DNA from: Deltaproteobacteria bacterium
GTDB lineage: Bacteria > JADJOY01
NCBI GenBank assembly: GCA_016713535.1
Contig: JADJOY010000001.1
Coordinates: 62,001-126,000, forward strand
Length of the DNA stretch: 64,000 nt
Direction: 5' to 3'
Shown: positions 54,901-63,273 of the stretch, piece after piece
Position numbering within the stretch: position 1 is the first letter of the stretch
Layout of the letters: each line of letters begins with the position of its first letter
Notes under the pieces: generated by a model
The model's database searches: none
The model's input: the letters and a program-made list of their open reading frames with translations, nothing else
What the model was told of the DNA's origin: nothing
Made by a program: the position numbers and the translations under genes

Positions 54901-55054
54901 CGGGTGCGCGGTCGGCCGCTCGGGCTCCCCGGACCCGTTGCTCGCGGCGCTCGCCACGGTCGGCGTCGTCGCGGCGCGCCGCCGCGCGCGCCGCTCGGTC
55001 AGCGTTTCGCGCGCATCCGCGGCAGCCGGCGCAGCTTGTGCGCGGCCTGCCTGA
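51959..55054 (+). CDS. Secreted GH116-type (DUF608) glycosidase with thrombospondin type-3 repeats and C-terminal sorting-like tail
   Basis: ~1031 aa. Sec signal (SSLVSILALVAVSSARA). Catalytic region ~30-870: LTGVPLGGLGVGKVELYADG and TTNHNWDRDTG are typical of GBA2-type beta-glucosidases; ALGTMDQRMAGHAFYAG, DWPDLACSWIGQVVRAWRWT and DHDGDGIPDGGSTFDYEA mark the (alpha/alpha)6 barrel. Three TSP3-like calcium repeats follow (DGDGASDATDNCPDASNPEQ, RDGAPNGRDNCPFVF, DGDGVADAVDVCPS). The end (LGGGGCAVGRSG, then PLLAALATVGVVAARRRARRS) resembles MYXO-CTERM signals: Gly-Cys, hydrophobic helix, Arg cluster. The last ~20 residues overlap the convergent gene and may be a frameshift tail. Probably acts on a glucosylated lipid or polymer at the surface. 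Confidence 0.85.
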   Translation: MWRARTVGFSSLVSILALVAVSSARAADPWAEPDLPAATIENARWLTGVPLGGLGVGKVELYADGAFARATTNHNWDRDTGLLRDAFFAVAANHGGTWQGRLLRLFADGEYAGVSKPTGTRYVGVFPRAWLTFQDGEFPLEVKLTAFSPLVADSSNDSALPIAFFRVRLHNPSFEAAEARVAFSWPNLIGFGGQRGISWNPLFGNKQDPSTVGTLEGLRFDSTTSRSGIERNVQGLHLIAVDSADTERVWRVNTWQSGGSDVPWWSAFASGGEPTEPEPAPGLKRAGVIGADVRVPPRSDKDVSFVLVWYMPEHVVQKRDGNGQGVGPTENVGHWFSNRFERPEDIASYGWSQRERLISETAAWQQPILDSNLPDWLKAFVINAAFPATTNSVLTRDGRFTALESPLYMDGALGTMDQRMAGHAFYAGLFSALDRKELDMFGAAQLGDGRIPHFIGNVHEAIGSSDVAYGVTDWPDLACSWIGQVVRAWRWTGDDDFARRQWPRVKLALDWLGRADHDGDGIPDGGSTFDYEALPQGSFVYTATTYLGALRLAADFADAMGDPSLARNLRDRFERARTATTTQLWDGTRFRKWANARSGERLDASFAAALAGDWFARLGGSTPIFGSELVDSATRDLLFRHVKPFAPVPPMEVALDGTIPPLPTFLLQELPYLGSEAIYAGYVRDGLEVFRRAYQAQWKVNGDPWAASLMYDAPGGAKGSLTSYISAPGAWSVLNALSGVSIDRARGVLYVSPRWSDDLPELHAPVYLPGTWLWVDAVPASRSLSVRVLRNTGAAPPPTVRAVARDGGAPAISLAAPWTATEGAALDLGAHWDALTIGAGKNVEGAGPGGNPAPPSDRDGDGASDATDNCPDASNPEQKDDDGDGLGNACDDAAEPDFDRDGAPNGRDNCPFVFNPFQTDADRDGQGDACDQTNDSDGDGDGVADAVDVCPSVADAAQADRDGDGVGDACAPAPPASLGGGGCAVGRSGSPDPLLAALATVGVVAARRRARRSVSVSRASAAAGAACARPA

Positions 55055-55806
55055 CCTCGCCGATCACCCGCTCCCCGCCGCGCAGCGCGACGCGCTCGAC
55101 GCTCGCGACGGGATGACCGTTCTCGAAGCGGATCTTGACGTAGCCGCCGCCCACCAGCGGTCCCGGGTTCGCGACCGGCACTTCACCCACCCGGCCCAGG
55201 CCGCGACCCTCGTGGATGTGGCCGCACAGCACCAGCGCGGGGCGGATCGCCTCGACGTGCGCGCGCACCGCGTGACTGCCCACGGGGCGGCCGCTCCACA
55301 GCCGATCGACGCCGCTCTCGAACGGCGGAGCGTGGCTCACCAGGATGCGCTCGGGCACGCCGCCGGTCGCGCCCACGGCGCGCTCGAGGTGTGCCGCGAT
55401 CTCTTCCTCCGCGAGCTCGAAGGGTGTGCCGAAGGGGGTCGGGTTGGCGCCGCCGATCCCGTACACCGCGACGCCGGCGTGGACGGTGGCGCGGCCGTGG
55501 ACGCTCACGCCCTCTCCTTCGAGGAAGGTGAGGACCTCCCGGTGGTCGGTGTTGCCGGGCACCGCGAGGCACGCTGGCGTTCAGCGCGCGCACCTCGGCG
55601 AGGACCCGCGCCGCCTCCCCGCGCCCGCCGAACATCGTCAGGTCGCCGGACAGCACCACGAGCGCCGCGCTTCGCAATTCGTCGGCAAGGTGGCGCAGGT
55701 TGGCGGTGTGCTCGTGGAGGTCGGAGAGGACGATCCAGTGGCCCTCCGGCCGCTCGCGCGCACCGCTCTGGTCGTCGCCCGCGTCCGGCCGCACACAGGG
55801 CAACAT
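54999..55806 (-). CDS. Metallophosphoesterase (calcineurin-like), one-base frameshift
   Basis: The N-terminal part (from ATG 55806, 2 bp before the kinase stop) has IVLSDLHEHTANL and VVLSGDLTMFGG. The C-terminal part (VPGNTDHREVLTFLEGEG, LVSHAPPFESG, LCGHIHEGRG) is in another frame. They join if one C is removed near 55572 (ASV followed by LAVPGNTDH), and 808 nt then becomes 807, 269 codons. The GNxDH, SHAPP and GHxHE motifs are those of YfcE/MJ0936-like phosphodiesterases. Its 3' end overlaps the convergent glycosidase by 56 bp. Cytoplasmic; substrate unknown. Confidence 0.75.
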
Positions 55807-55808
55807 GC

Positions 55809-58490
55809 TCAGGTGCCTCGCCCGAACTGGCGACGGGCGAACGCGGCGAGCGCGGCTGGCTCCACCGGCTTGCCGAGGCGCGGCAGCTCGGCGAGGTGCG
55901 GCGGTAGCACGTCCGGACGTGCGTAGCCGCTCACGAAGAAGAACGGGATGTGGCGGCGGACGGGCGTGTCGGCCACCGCCACGCTCGAGGTGCTGCCGAG
56001 GTTCACGTCGAGGATCGCGCCGTCGAGCGGTTCCTGCTCGATGCATCGAAGCGCCGCCTGGACGGTGGAGGCGAGCTCGACCACCTCGCAGCCGAGACGG
56101 GCCAGCAGACGCGCGAGCATGCGCGCCTGGAGCTGGTCGTCCTCGACCACCAGCACGCGCACTCCGGCGAGCGCGCCGTCGTCGGGCTCGGCGTTCACCC
56201 CGATCGCGCTCGGAGGCGTCTTGCGGAACACGGAGGAGTCGCTGTCGGGCTTGCTGCCCGGCAGTGGGAACCGCAACGTGGCCTCGACGCCGGTGGGCTC
56301 GAAGTCGATCGCGAACGAGCCGTGGAGCTGGTAGTCGATCAGGTCCTGGAGCAGCGTGAGGCCGGTGCCGAGCCGCGGCGGCCTCGAGACCGGTGGGCCG
56401 TCCCTCTCGACCCACGAGATCTCGATCGTCTGTCCTGCGGCGCCGCTCCAGCGCACCTCGACCCGCCCATCGGTGCTCGCGAGCGCGCCGTACTTGAGCG
56501 AGTTGGTGGCGAGCTCGTTGAGCGCGAGCGAGACCGGGGTGGCGACGGCCGACGGCAGCCGCAGCGGCGGTCCGTCGAGCGTGATCCGCTCGGATGGAAA
56601 GCTCAGCCAGGGTGCGAGCGCGAGCTTCGCGACGCCGAGCACCGGCATCGCCTCCCACTTGTGGCGCGCGAGCCCCTCGTGGGTGCGCGCCATGGCGTAG
56701 ATGCGGCTGGTGAGCGCCTCGCGCAGCTCCTCGATGCTTCCCTCCTTGTCGAGCGTGAGGTCGAGGAGCGCGACCACGGTGGCGAGGGTGTTCTTCACAC
56801 GATGGTCGAGCTCACCCATCAGCAGCGCGCGGCGCTCTTCCGAGAGCACCTCGTCGGTGACGTCGGTCGCGATCCCCACCAGCCGGTCCGGGGCGCCGGC
56901 GCGTCCGTCGATGGTCTGTCCGCGATCGTGGACCCAGCGCACCGAGCCGTCGCGGCGCACCACGCGGTAGCGCACGTCGAAGCGCGCGCTCGGCTCGGGA
57001 CTCGGCGTCGTGAGCGCGCTCTTCACCGCCTCCAGGTCCCCCGGGTGGATCGACTCGATCCATGCGCGGGGGTTGCGGTCGAGGGCGCGGGACGGGATGC
57101 CCCAGATGCGCTCGAACGCCGGGCTCACGTAGAGCACCCGCTCGGGGTCGCGCTGGCGGATCCAGAACAGCTCGCTCACGTGCGCGGCGATCTGCTGGAA
57201 GCGCTCCTCGCTCTCGCGCAGCGCCTCCTCGGCGCTGCGCCGCGCGGTGATGTCGGTGAACGTCGAGAGCGAGCCCGCGAACCGCCCCTGGGCATCGAGG
57301 GTCGGGTTCGAGCTCACGATCGCCCACGCGAGCGAGCCGTCCTTGCGCCACATGCGCTGGTCGAAGGTCTCGGCGACCCCTTGCCGGCGCCGCGCCAGGC
57401 GCTCCTCGTTGACGGGAAGGTCCTCGGCGGGGAACAGGTCCTGGACGCGCCGCCCGATCAGCTCGGACGCGGCGAAGCCGAGCATCTCGGTCATGCGTCG
57501 GTTCGCGAACGTGACGCGGAACTCCGAGTCGAAGGTGATCACCCCTTCGCCCATCGTCTCCACCATGTGGCGGTAGGCGCCGCGCGCTCGCTCGAGCTCG
57601 ACCTCGGCCTCGCGCCGCGCGTGTGCGGTGCGGGCCAGCGTCTCCACCGCGACCCACAGCAGCCCGACGAACAGCATGCCGTGGAGCGTCGCGGTCAGGG
57701 CGATGCCGAAGTGATCCCCCCACAGCCCGACCCCGTCGCGGCCGAGCACGTCGATGCCCCAGCTCAGGAGCGGGATCAGCACCGAGCCGAGCGCCATTCG
57801 CCGCACCAGGGCGCCGGTGGGGTCGGTGCGCGTGAGGGTGCCGACGAAGCCGGCCTCCGGGCGCAAGCCGAGCAAGCAGATGCCGAGCAGCGTCTGACCG
57901 AGGGTGCCGGCGAAGTGGACCCCGTCGTAGAGCCACACCTCCGCCAGCTCGTGGCGGGCGATCAGGTAGCCGAGCACCCCGGTCACGCCGAACACCACCA
58001 GCGCGAACGCGGGGACCTGGAAGTACCTGGGTCGCTCGCGCAGCCAGAGCTCGGCGAGCCCGATCGACGCGAGCACCACGCCCGTCGCGGTGAAGTGCGA
58101 GGCGAGCACCGAGCCTCCGGTGAGCCAGCTCACCAGGCCGCGCGCGTCGGGCGGGGGGGCGCCGGGGAGCCACGACGACACCCCGATCGCCGCGAAGGCC
58201 ACGATCGCGAACGCCGTGCGCGCCCGGTGTTGAGCCGCGCGCGGTCGCGCCAGATCGCGCACGATCGCGGCGAAGAGCACGAACGCGAACGAGCCCAGTG
58301 GCCGCACCTCGCCGACGAAGGTACGTCCGAGCGGTGGGACCGCGATGGCGACGAAGCGCAGCGCGATCAACGCGAGCGCCACGCGGCCTCCCAGCACGGC
58401 GAGGGCGATGGCGACGCGGCGCGCCGCGTCGCGGCCCGCGTCGTCCACGCCGGGTGGTCGGGCGCTCTCCGGGAAAGGAGGCTCGGTCAT
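55809..58490 (-). CDS. Hybrid histidine kinase: membrane domain, two PAS, HWE/HisKA_2-type kinase, receiver
   Basis: 893 aa from ATG 58490; longer upstream frames (to 58688) are rejected. About eight transmembrane helices (~35-310) form a MASE-like membrane sensor. PAS1 (YRHMVETMGEGVITFDSE) and PAS2 (RFQQIAAHVSELFWIRQRD, a PAS_3/LOV-like fold) follow. The kinase core is of the HisKA_2/HWE type, GELDHRVKNTLATVVALLD, with SLALNELATNSLKYGAL and GTGLTLLQDL. A C-terminal receiver (VVEDDQLQARMLARLL, GAILDVNLG) ends the protein. HisKA_2 kinases often feed stress or light pathways. It is followed closely by the metallophosphoesterase, as if in one operon. Confidence 0.9.
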   Translation of the reverse strand: MTEPPFPESARPPGVDDAGRDAARRVAIALAVLGGRVALALIALRFVAIAVPPLGRTFVGEVRPLGSFAFVLFAAIVRDLARPRAAQHRARTAFAIVAFAAIGVSSWLPGAPPPDARGLVSWLTGGSVLASHFTATGVVLASIGLAELWLRERPRYFQVPAFALVVFGVTGVLGYLIARHELAEVWLYDGVHFAGTLGQTLLGICLLGLRPEAGFVGTLTRTDPTGALVRRMALGSVLIPLLSWGIDVLGRDGVGLWGDHFGIALTATLHGMLFVGLLWVAVETLARTAHARREAEVELERARGAYRHMVETMGEGVITFDSEFRVTFANRRMTEMLGFAASELIGRRVQDLFPAEDLPVNEERLARRRQGVAETFDQRMWRKDGSLAWAIVSSNPTLDAQGRFAGSLSTFTDITARRSAEEALRESEERFQQIAAHVSELFWIRQRDPERVLYVSPAFERIWGIPSRALDRNPRAWIESIHPGDLEAVKSALTTPSPEPSARFDVRYRVVRRDGSVRWVHDRGQTIDGRAGAPDRLVGIATDVTDEVLSEERRALLMGELDHRVKNTLATVVALLDLTLDKEGSIEELREALTSRIYAMARTHEGLARHKWEAMPVLGVAKLALAPWLSFPSERITLDGPPLRLPSAVATPVSLALNELATNSLKYGALASTDGRVEVRWSGAAGQTIEISWVERDGPPVSRPPRLGTGLTLLQDLIDYQLHGSFAIDFEPTGVEATLRFPLPGSKPDSDSSVFRKTPPSAIGVNAEPDDGALAGVRVLVVEDDQLQARMLARLLARLGCEVVELASTVQAALRCIEQEPLDGAILDVNLGSTSSVAVADTPVRRHIPFFFVSGYARPDVLPPHLAELPRLGKPVEPAALAAFARRQFGRGT

Positions 58491-58590
58491 GCGGGATCGA
58501 TCGTACCCGATGACGAACGGTGAGCAAGCCATCCGGCCGTCGGTGCGGCGCCGCGCGAGGTGCGGGCCGCGTGCGAGCCGCGGGGCGGGG

Positions 58591-59352
58591 TCACGGCTCC
58601 TCGAGCAGTCGCGCGCGAAGCCGGCTCGTGACCCCCGCCGCCAGCCCGCCCTCGGCGAGGAACGTCTCGACGTCGCCGCAGTGCTCACGGACGCGGGCGA
58701 GAAAGCCCACGATCGTCGCGGGCTCGGCGCTCATCGTGTCGGGCGGCAGCGCCGCGAGCATGGCCCGGTAGCCCCGCGAGCGAGCCAGCCGCTCGACGAT
58801 CGCGCCGAGCGCGGTGCGGGTCAGGGCGTAGTCGGCGGCGATGGTGTCATCGTCGACTCCCAGCAACGCGAGCACGAGCGCGGCGAGGATGCCGGTGCGG
58901 TCCTTGCCGGCGGCGCAGTAAAATACGGCCGAATGCTCGGTTTCCGCGAGCACCGTGCAAGCGCGGACGAGCGGCCCGACGGCGAGTCGCGCGAGCAGGA
59001 AGTAGCGATCGGCGAGCGGGATCTCGTCGCCGAGGCTCGAGCTCTGGCTGACGTCGGCGTCGATGAGCGGCAGGTGATGGAAGTGGCGATCGGGTCCGGC
59101 GAGCGGTCCGCGGCCCTCCGTGTCGAGCTCGTGCGTCGAGCGCAGGTCGATGATCACGCCGACACCGAGACGCTCGGTCAGGTGACGGGCGTCGGCGGCG
59201 GTGAGGTGGTGGAGCGAGTCGCTACGGTAGAGCCGGCGCCAGCGGAGGTGGCGTCCCTCGCGGGTGGGGTAGCCGCCCAGGTCTCGGAAGTTGAGACAGC
59301 CTTCGAGAGCCACGTGGCGCTCGTACGGGAGAGATTCGTCAGCGGGGGGCAT
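58591..59352 (-). CDS. Tyrosine/serine protein phosphatase (Y_phosphatase3 type)
   Basis: 253 aa. LEGCLNFRDLGGYPT is the family's conserved N-terminal motif. The P-loop is AVFYCAAGKDRTGILAALVL (Cx5R with GKDRTG). RLYRSDSLHHL and GVIIDLRSTHEL match the accessory regions. It removes phosphate from protein Tyr/Ser or phosphoinositide-like substrates; related enzymes (LipA, IphP-like) act outside or inside cells; no signal peptide here. The stop lies about 100 bp downstream of the hybrid kinase's start codon, and its start overlaps the GNAT gene by 14 bp. Confidence 0.87.
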   Translation of the reverse strand: MPPADESLPYERHVALEGCLNFRDLGGYPTREGRHLRWRRLYRSDSLHHLTAADARHLTERLGVGVIIDLRSTHELDTEGRGPLAGPDRHFHHLPLIDADVSQSSSLGDEIPLADRYFLLARLAVGPLVRACTVLAETEHSAVFYCAAGKDRTGILAALVLALLGVDDDTIAADYALTRTALGAIVERLARSRGYRAMLAALPPDTMSAEPATIVGFLARVREHCGDVETFLAEGGLAAGVTSRLRARLLEEP

Positions 59353-59824
59353 CGGTCGCGGCGGTGGTGAGCGCCTTCGAGAGAGGCACCCGCGGCGGAG
59401 TCTGGAAGCCCCGGGAGCGGTAGAGCGTGAACGCGGGCTCGTTCTCGGGGAAGACCGAGAGGCGAAGGTGGCGCGCGCCTGCGGCGAGCGCCGCGCGCTC
59501 GACCTCCGCGAGGAGCAGCGCGCCGAGCCCGCGGCGGCGCGCCGTGGGGCGGACGTAGAGCTCGGTGAGGCTCGCGTCGCGTCCGCCGACGGCGAGGTCG
59601 AAGCCGAACGTGACCACCGCGTAGCCGAGCGGCTCCGCGCCGGCCTCGGCGATCAGCACCCGGCCGAGCCTCGCGTCGGTGACGAGCTCGGCGAGCGAGC
59701 CGCGCAGACGCTCGCGATCGAGGCGAGCGTTCTCGCCTGCGTGGAAGAGCCGCATCATCGCGAGCAACGGCGCGGCGTCGGCATCGGTGGCGATGCGGAT
59801 GCGTGCCGGAGGGTTCTGCATCAT
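59339..59824 (-). CDS. GNAT-family N-acetyltransferase
   Basis: 161 aa from ATG 59824 (ATG 59821 also possible). Motif A, RRRGLGALLLAEVERAALAAGA (R/QxxGxG/A), preceded by LTELYVRPTA, binds acetyl-CoA. Motif B is LRLSVFPENEPAFTLYRSRGF, typical of the RimI-like branch. It would acetylate an amine of a small molecule or protein; substrate unknown. Overlaps the phosphatase gene by 14 bp, same strand, so the two are co-transcribed. Confidence 0.85.
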   Translation of the reverse strand: MMQNPPARIRIATDADAAPLLAMMRLFHAGENARLDRERLRGSLAELVTDARLGRVLIAEAGAEPLGYAVVTFGFDLAVGGRDASLTELYVRPTARRRGLGALLLAEVERAALAAGARHLRLSVFPENEPAFTLYRSRGFQTPPRVPLSKALTTAATDAPR

Positions 59825-59957
59825 CGGGATGCGCCGAGACGGTGGGGGCCCGGCGCGAGCATAGCCGCAGCCGAGCGAGGACCACGCCGTCGAGATCGGT
59901 GCGCCGGCGGAGGGGGTTTCCGCGAGCGGTCGGTGCGATAGGTTTCCACGCGGCACG

Positions 59958-61040
59958 GTGGAGGTCGCACCCGTGGAGGACAGGACCGTTCCGATCGCCG
60001 TCGCGTTCGCCGAAGGGAGCCCGCTACCGCCGCCGCCCCCCCCCGAGCGGTGGGGCCGCCGCTGGTCACGTCGCGTGCTCTCGATCGGCGGCTATCACGC
60101 GGTCGCGGCGCTGCTCACGATCTCGTTCGTCCCGCTCGCCGTCCTCGGCGCGATGGTGGACGCCGTGCGCCGGCGCCGGGTCGCCGTGCGCGCGCTCGGC
60201 TTCTTCACGTTCTACTTCCTCTGCGAGCTGGCCGGGATCTGGGCCTCGTTCGGGGTGTGGCTTGGGAGCGGCGTGTGGCTGGGCGCCTCGCGCCACCGCT
60301 TCCTGCGCTGGAACTTCGCGCTCCAGTGTTGGTGGGCGCGCACACTCTTCGGCGGCGCCAGGCGCATCTTCCGCTGGAAGGTCGAGGTCGAGGACCACGC
60401 CGCCGCCGCGAGCGGGCCGATGCTCTTCTTCATCCGTCACCTGAGCACGGCCGATACCGTGCTCGCCGCGGTGTTCGTGTCCGACCGCTTCGGGCTCTGC
60501 CTGCGCTACGTGCTGAAGAGCGAGCTCCTCTGGGACCCGTGCCTCGACATCGTGGGCCAGCGGCTGCCCAACGGCTTCGTCACCCGCGGCACAGGGGACG
60601 TCGAGCGCGCGCTCGCCGAGGTGCTGCGGATCGAGCAGGCGCTCGGTCCGGCCGACGGCGTGCTCATCTACCCGGAGGGAACCCGCTTCACGCCCGCGAA
60701 GCGGCGCCGTGCCCTCGAGCAGCTCGCCGAGAAGGGCGACACCGCGCTCCTCGAGCGGGCGCGCAAGCTCGAGCGGGTACTCCCGCCCAAGCTCGCCGGA
60801 CCGCTCGCGTTGCTCGAGCGGAACCCGGGCGCGGACGTGGTGTTCTGCGTCCACACCGGCTACGAGCGCGCGATGAGCTTCCGCGAGTTCCTCGCGGGCG
60901 GGCTCAACGACCTCCTCATCCACGTCGGCTTCTGGCGGGTGCCGTTCGCCGAGATCCCCGAGGAGCGGGACGCGCGGGTGGCGTGGCTCTACGACCAGTG
61001 GTCGCGGGTCGACGCGTGGGTCCAGGCCCGCGAGCGCTGA
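59958..61040 (+). CDS. 1-acyl-glycerol-3-phosphate acyltransferase-like (PlsC family) membrane protein
   Basis: 360 aa from GTG 59958 (GTG 59973 also in frame). Two N-terminal transmembrane helices (ALLTISFVPLAVLGAMVDAV and FFTFYFLCELAGIWASFGVW). Acyltransferase motif I is IRHLSTADTV (HxxxxD form), motif III LIYPEGTRFTPAKR (EGTR). The remainder resembles long-chain LPAAT/AGPAT-like proteins. It should acylate lysophosphatidate or a related glycerolipid, connecting with the WS/DGAT and desaturase genes of this window. TAGGTT at 59939-59944 is a possible -10. Divergent from the GNAT gene. Confidence 0.85.
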   Translation: MEVAPVEDRTVPIAVAFAEGSPLPPPPPPERWGRRWSRRVLSIGGYHAVAALLTISFVPLAVLGAMVDAVRRRRVAVRALGFFTFYFLCELAGIWASFGVWLGSGVWLGASRHRFLRWNFALQCWWARTLFGGARRIFRWKVEVEDHAAAASGPMLFFIRHLSTADTVLAAVFVSDRFGLCLRYVLKSELLWDPCLDIVGQRLPNGFVTRGTGDVERALAEVLRIEQALGPADGVLIYPEGTRFTPAKRRRALEQLAEKGDTALLERARKLERVLPPKLAGPLALLERNPGADVVFCVHTGYERAMSFREFLAGGLNDLLIHVGFWRVPFAEIPEERDARVAWLYDQWSRVDAWVQARER

Positions 61041-61078
61041 GCGATCCGCGCCGCCGCGCTCGGCCGACCCGCCGCTGC

Positions 61079-62260
61079 TCAGGCCGCGCGCGCAGGGGTG
61101 GTGGCGCGGGCGGGCTTCTGGACGGCGCCGAACTCGAGGTCGCCGAAGTTGAAGCTCGGAGTCATGCCGCGGAAGAGCCACCACGCGGTGAACTCGGACG
61201 AGGTGACCGTGTTGGGGAACTCGGCGCAGCGCGCCGACGGTCCCGCCATCTCTTTCTCCTGCACCATCGAGATGTACTGGTCGACGCTCGATTCCTGGGT
61301 GTTGCCGTTGAGGACGACCTCGACGCCGAGGTTCTGCGCGTAGCGCCGTACCGCGTTGATGCGAGAGTGCTGCGGTGCGTAGTTGTCGACGCCGACGCCG
61401 TTCTCGCTCGAGACCATGACGCCCTCGGGCGTGCGCGCCACCAGGGAGTGGTTGCCGCGGGTGTGGCCGGGGGTGCGGATCAGCGCGAGCCCGGCCCCGA
61501 GCTTCACGTCGCCGTCGAGGAGCACGACCTTCGATGGGTCGAGGCCGCGGGTGCCGTTCGGGCAATACCAGTCGGCCTGTGACGGGATCAGCCCCTGCGC
61601 CGACTCCCACTCCTCGCGCATGATGAGCAGCCTGGCGTTCGGGAACACCGCTTGTCGCCGCTCGGCACCCAGCCAGTTGCGCAGGTCCTGGGTGTGGAGG
61701 TGGTCGTACGAGAGGTAGTCGACGTCGGCGGGGGTGAGGCCGAGCTTCGCCAGCCACTCGACGACCGTGGGACCCTGCGGAGCGACGAGCTTCTGGGCGG
61801 CGGTCTTGATCAGCCCCTCCGGGCTCATCTCGCCGACCTTGCCCTCCATCTTGGCGAGACGTCCGGCGCCGAGGCGCTTGAAGTAGCGCGTCTCCGCATT
61901 GGCGAGCACGTCGCTCGGCGAGAAGAGCAGCGTCTTCACGCCGTCGCTGCTCGCGAACTGCACCACGTAGAGCCGGTTCACGATGTGCAACACCGGCGTG
62001 GTCACCGGGAGCTGCGTGTAGACGTTCGCGAAGGCGAAACGCACGGGGTAGGGCACCCGCACCAGCTCGCACGTCTTGTAGAAGAGCACCGGGCTCTCCG
62101 CCATGAGCTCGTCGCGGAAGGCGCGTGAGCGCTTGCGCACCTCCTCGAGGCGGGTGAGCGGCACGCTCGACGAGCGCGCACCGTAGAACGTCTCGATCGG
62201 CGTGAACGGGGTGTCGTGCTTGGTGGCGCGGACGGCGCGAGCACTCTTGCGCGTGGCCAT
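61079..62260 (-). CDS. Metallo-beta-lactamase-fold hydrolase
   Basis: 393 aa with GGAGACCC before ATG 62260. The zinc motif appears as SYDHLHTQDLRNW (H-x-H-x-D, a variant of HxHxDH). A second ligand is TPGHTRGNHSLV, and later VMVSSENGVGVDNYAPQHS. The N-terminal ~130 residues are an extra segment (ARSSSVPLTRLEEVRKRSR...). The variant suggests a divergent MBL-fold enzyme; possible substrates include lactones, phosphodiesters or thioesters. No signal peptide. A single-gene unit convergent with the PlsC-like gene. Confidence 0.82.
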   Translation of the reverse strand: MATRKSARAVRATKHDTPFTPIETFYGARSSSVPLTRLEEVRKRSRAFRDELMAESPVLFYKTCELVRVPYPVRFAFANVYTQLPVTTPVLHIVNRLYVVQFASSDGVKTLLFSPSDVLANAETRYFKRLGAGRLAKMEGKVGEMSPEGLIKTAAQKLVAPQGPTVVEWLAKLGLTPADVDYLSYDHLHTQDLRNWLGAERRQAVFPNARLLIMREEWESAQGLIPSQADWYCPNGTRGLDPSKVVLLDGDVKLGAGLALIRTPGHTRGNHSLVARTPEGVMVSSENGVGVDNYAPQHSRINAVRRYAQNLGVEVVLNGNTQESSVDQYISMVQEKEMAGPSARCAEFPNTVTSSEFTAWWLFRGMTPSFNFGDLEFGAVQKPARATTPARAA

Positions 62261-62345
62261 GGGGGTCTCCTCGCGGGCGGCGGTGACGGCGGAGGGAATC
62301 TGGCACGCGGGGGGGCCCCGGCCAAAGCCTCACGGCGGCGCGCCC

Positions 62346-62351
62346 TATACT
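62346..62351 (+). promoter_or_regulatory. Candidate -10 (TATACT) immediately upstream of an RluA-type gene
   Basis: TATACT stands 7 nt before ATG 62359, so a transcript from it would be nearly leaderless. A -35 is not evident in the GC-rich upstream sequence, and no Shine-Dalgarno is present. Confidence 0.3.
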
Positions 62352-62358
62352 CGCGGCG

Positions 62359-63120
62359 ATGGATGACGCCGCGCGTGTGGTGAACGTCGTTCACGAGGAC
62401 GACGAGCTCCTGGTGGTGGCGAAGCCGGCGGGGCTGGTGTGCCACCCGTCGAAGGACGGACCGCTCTCGAGCCTGGTGGGGCGCGTCCGCCTCCACCTCG
62501 GCGAGGGCGCCCGAGCGCACCTCGTCAACCGCCTCGATCGCGAGACGAGCGGCCTGGTGCTGGTCGCCAAGTCCGAGTGGGCGGCGCGCACGCTCGGCAA
62601 GGCGATGCAAGCGCGCTCGATCGAGAAGCGCTACGTGGCGATCGTGCACGGCCACGTCGAGCGCGACCGGCTCACGATCGACGCGCCACTCGGTCGCGAC
62701 GACGAGAGCCCGGTGGGCATCCAGGACAAGGTGCGCGCCGACGGTGCCGCGGCGGTGACGGAGGTCGAGATCGAGCGGCGCTTCGCGAGCCGCCACGGCG
62801 CCTTCACGCTGCTACGGCTACGGCCGCTCACCGGCCGCAAGCATCAGATCCGCGTCCACCTGGCCCACCTCGGCCACCCGCTGGTGGGCGACAAGATCTA
62901 CGGCGGCGATCCCCACCACTACCTGGCGCTGGTTCGCGGCGAACTCGGCCTCGAGCGCCGCCGCGCACTCATCCTGCCGAACCACGCGTTGCACGCGGGC
63001 GAGCTGACGATCCCGTGGCGTGGCGAGGAGCGGCGATTCACGACCCCGCCCGAGCCGGGCTTCATGGCGTTCGTGGAGCGCGGCGAAGCACCCGAGCCCG
63101 CCGACTGGCCGATCACCTGA
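62359..63120 (+). CDS. RluA-family RNA pseudouridine synthase
   Basis: 253 aa. The catalytic motif is AHLVNRLDRETSGLVLVAKS (RLDRETSG with the nucleophilic Asp). LLVVAKPAGLVCHPS and GRKHQIRVHLAHLGHPLVGDKIYG complete the family signature. It isomerises uridines in rRNA or tRNA; without an S4 domain and with this length it is closest to the RluA/RluD catalytic core, and the exact target is unclear. Cytoplasmic. Divergent from the MBL gene. Confidence 0.92.
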   Translation: MDDAARVVNVVHEDDELLVVAKPAGLVCHPSKDGPLSSLVGRVRLHLGEGARAHLVNRLDRETSGLVLVAKSEWAARTLGKAMQARSIEKRYVAIVHGHVERDRLTIDAPLGRDDESPVGIQDKVRADGAAAVTEVEIERRFASRHGAFTLLRLRPLTGRKHQIRVHLAHLGHPLVGDKIYGGDPHHYLALVRGELGLERRRALILPNHALHAGELTIPWRGEERRFTTPPEPGFMAFVERGEAPEPADWPIT

Positions 63121-63273
63121 TCCGCCGCGACCGGGCGTCGAGGCGGCGCCGCGCCGTCCGGCCGCCCCCTTTCGGCCGAGGGTGACGCCAGTGTTACGAT
63201 CGTTCGACCGCTGAATGGCGACGTCGACCGATCCGCGCCGCGGCATGCGCGCCGCGCGCCCGAGGAGTGCCCC

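Noticed and set aside
58491-58688. N-terminal extension of the HisKA_2 hybrid kinase
   Set aside because: The added residues are Arg-rich, lack a ribosome site and overlap the tyrosine phosphatase gene.
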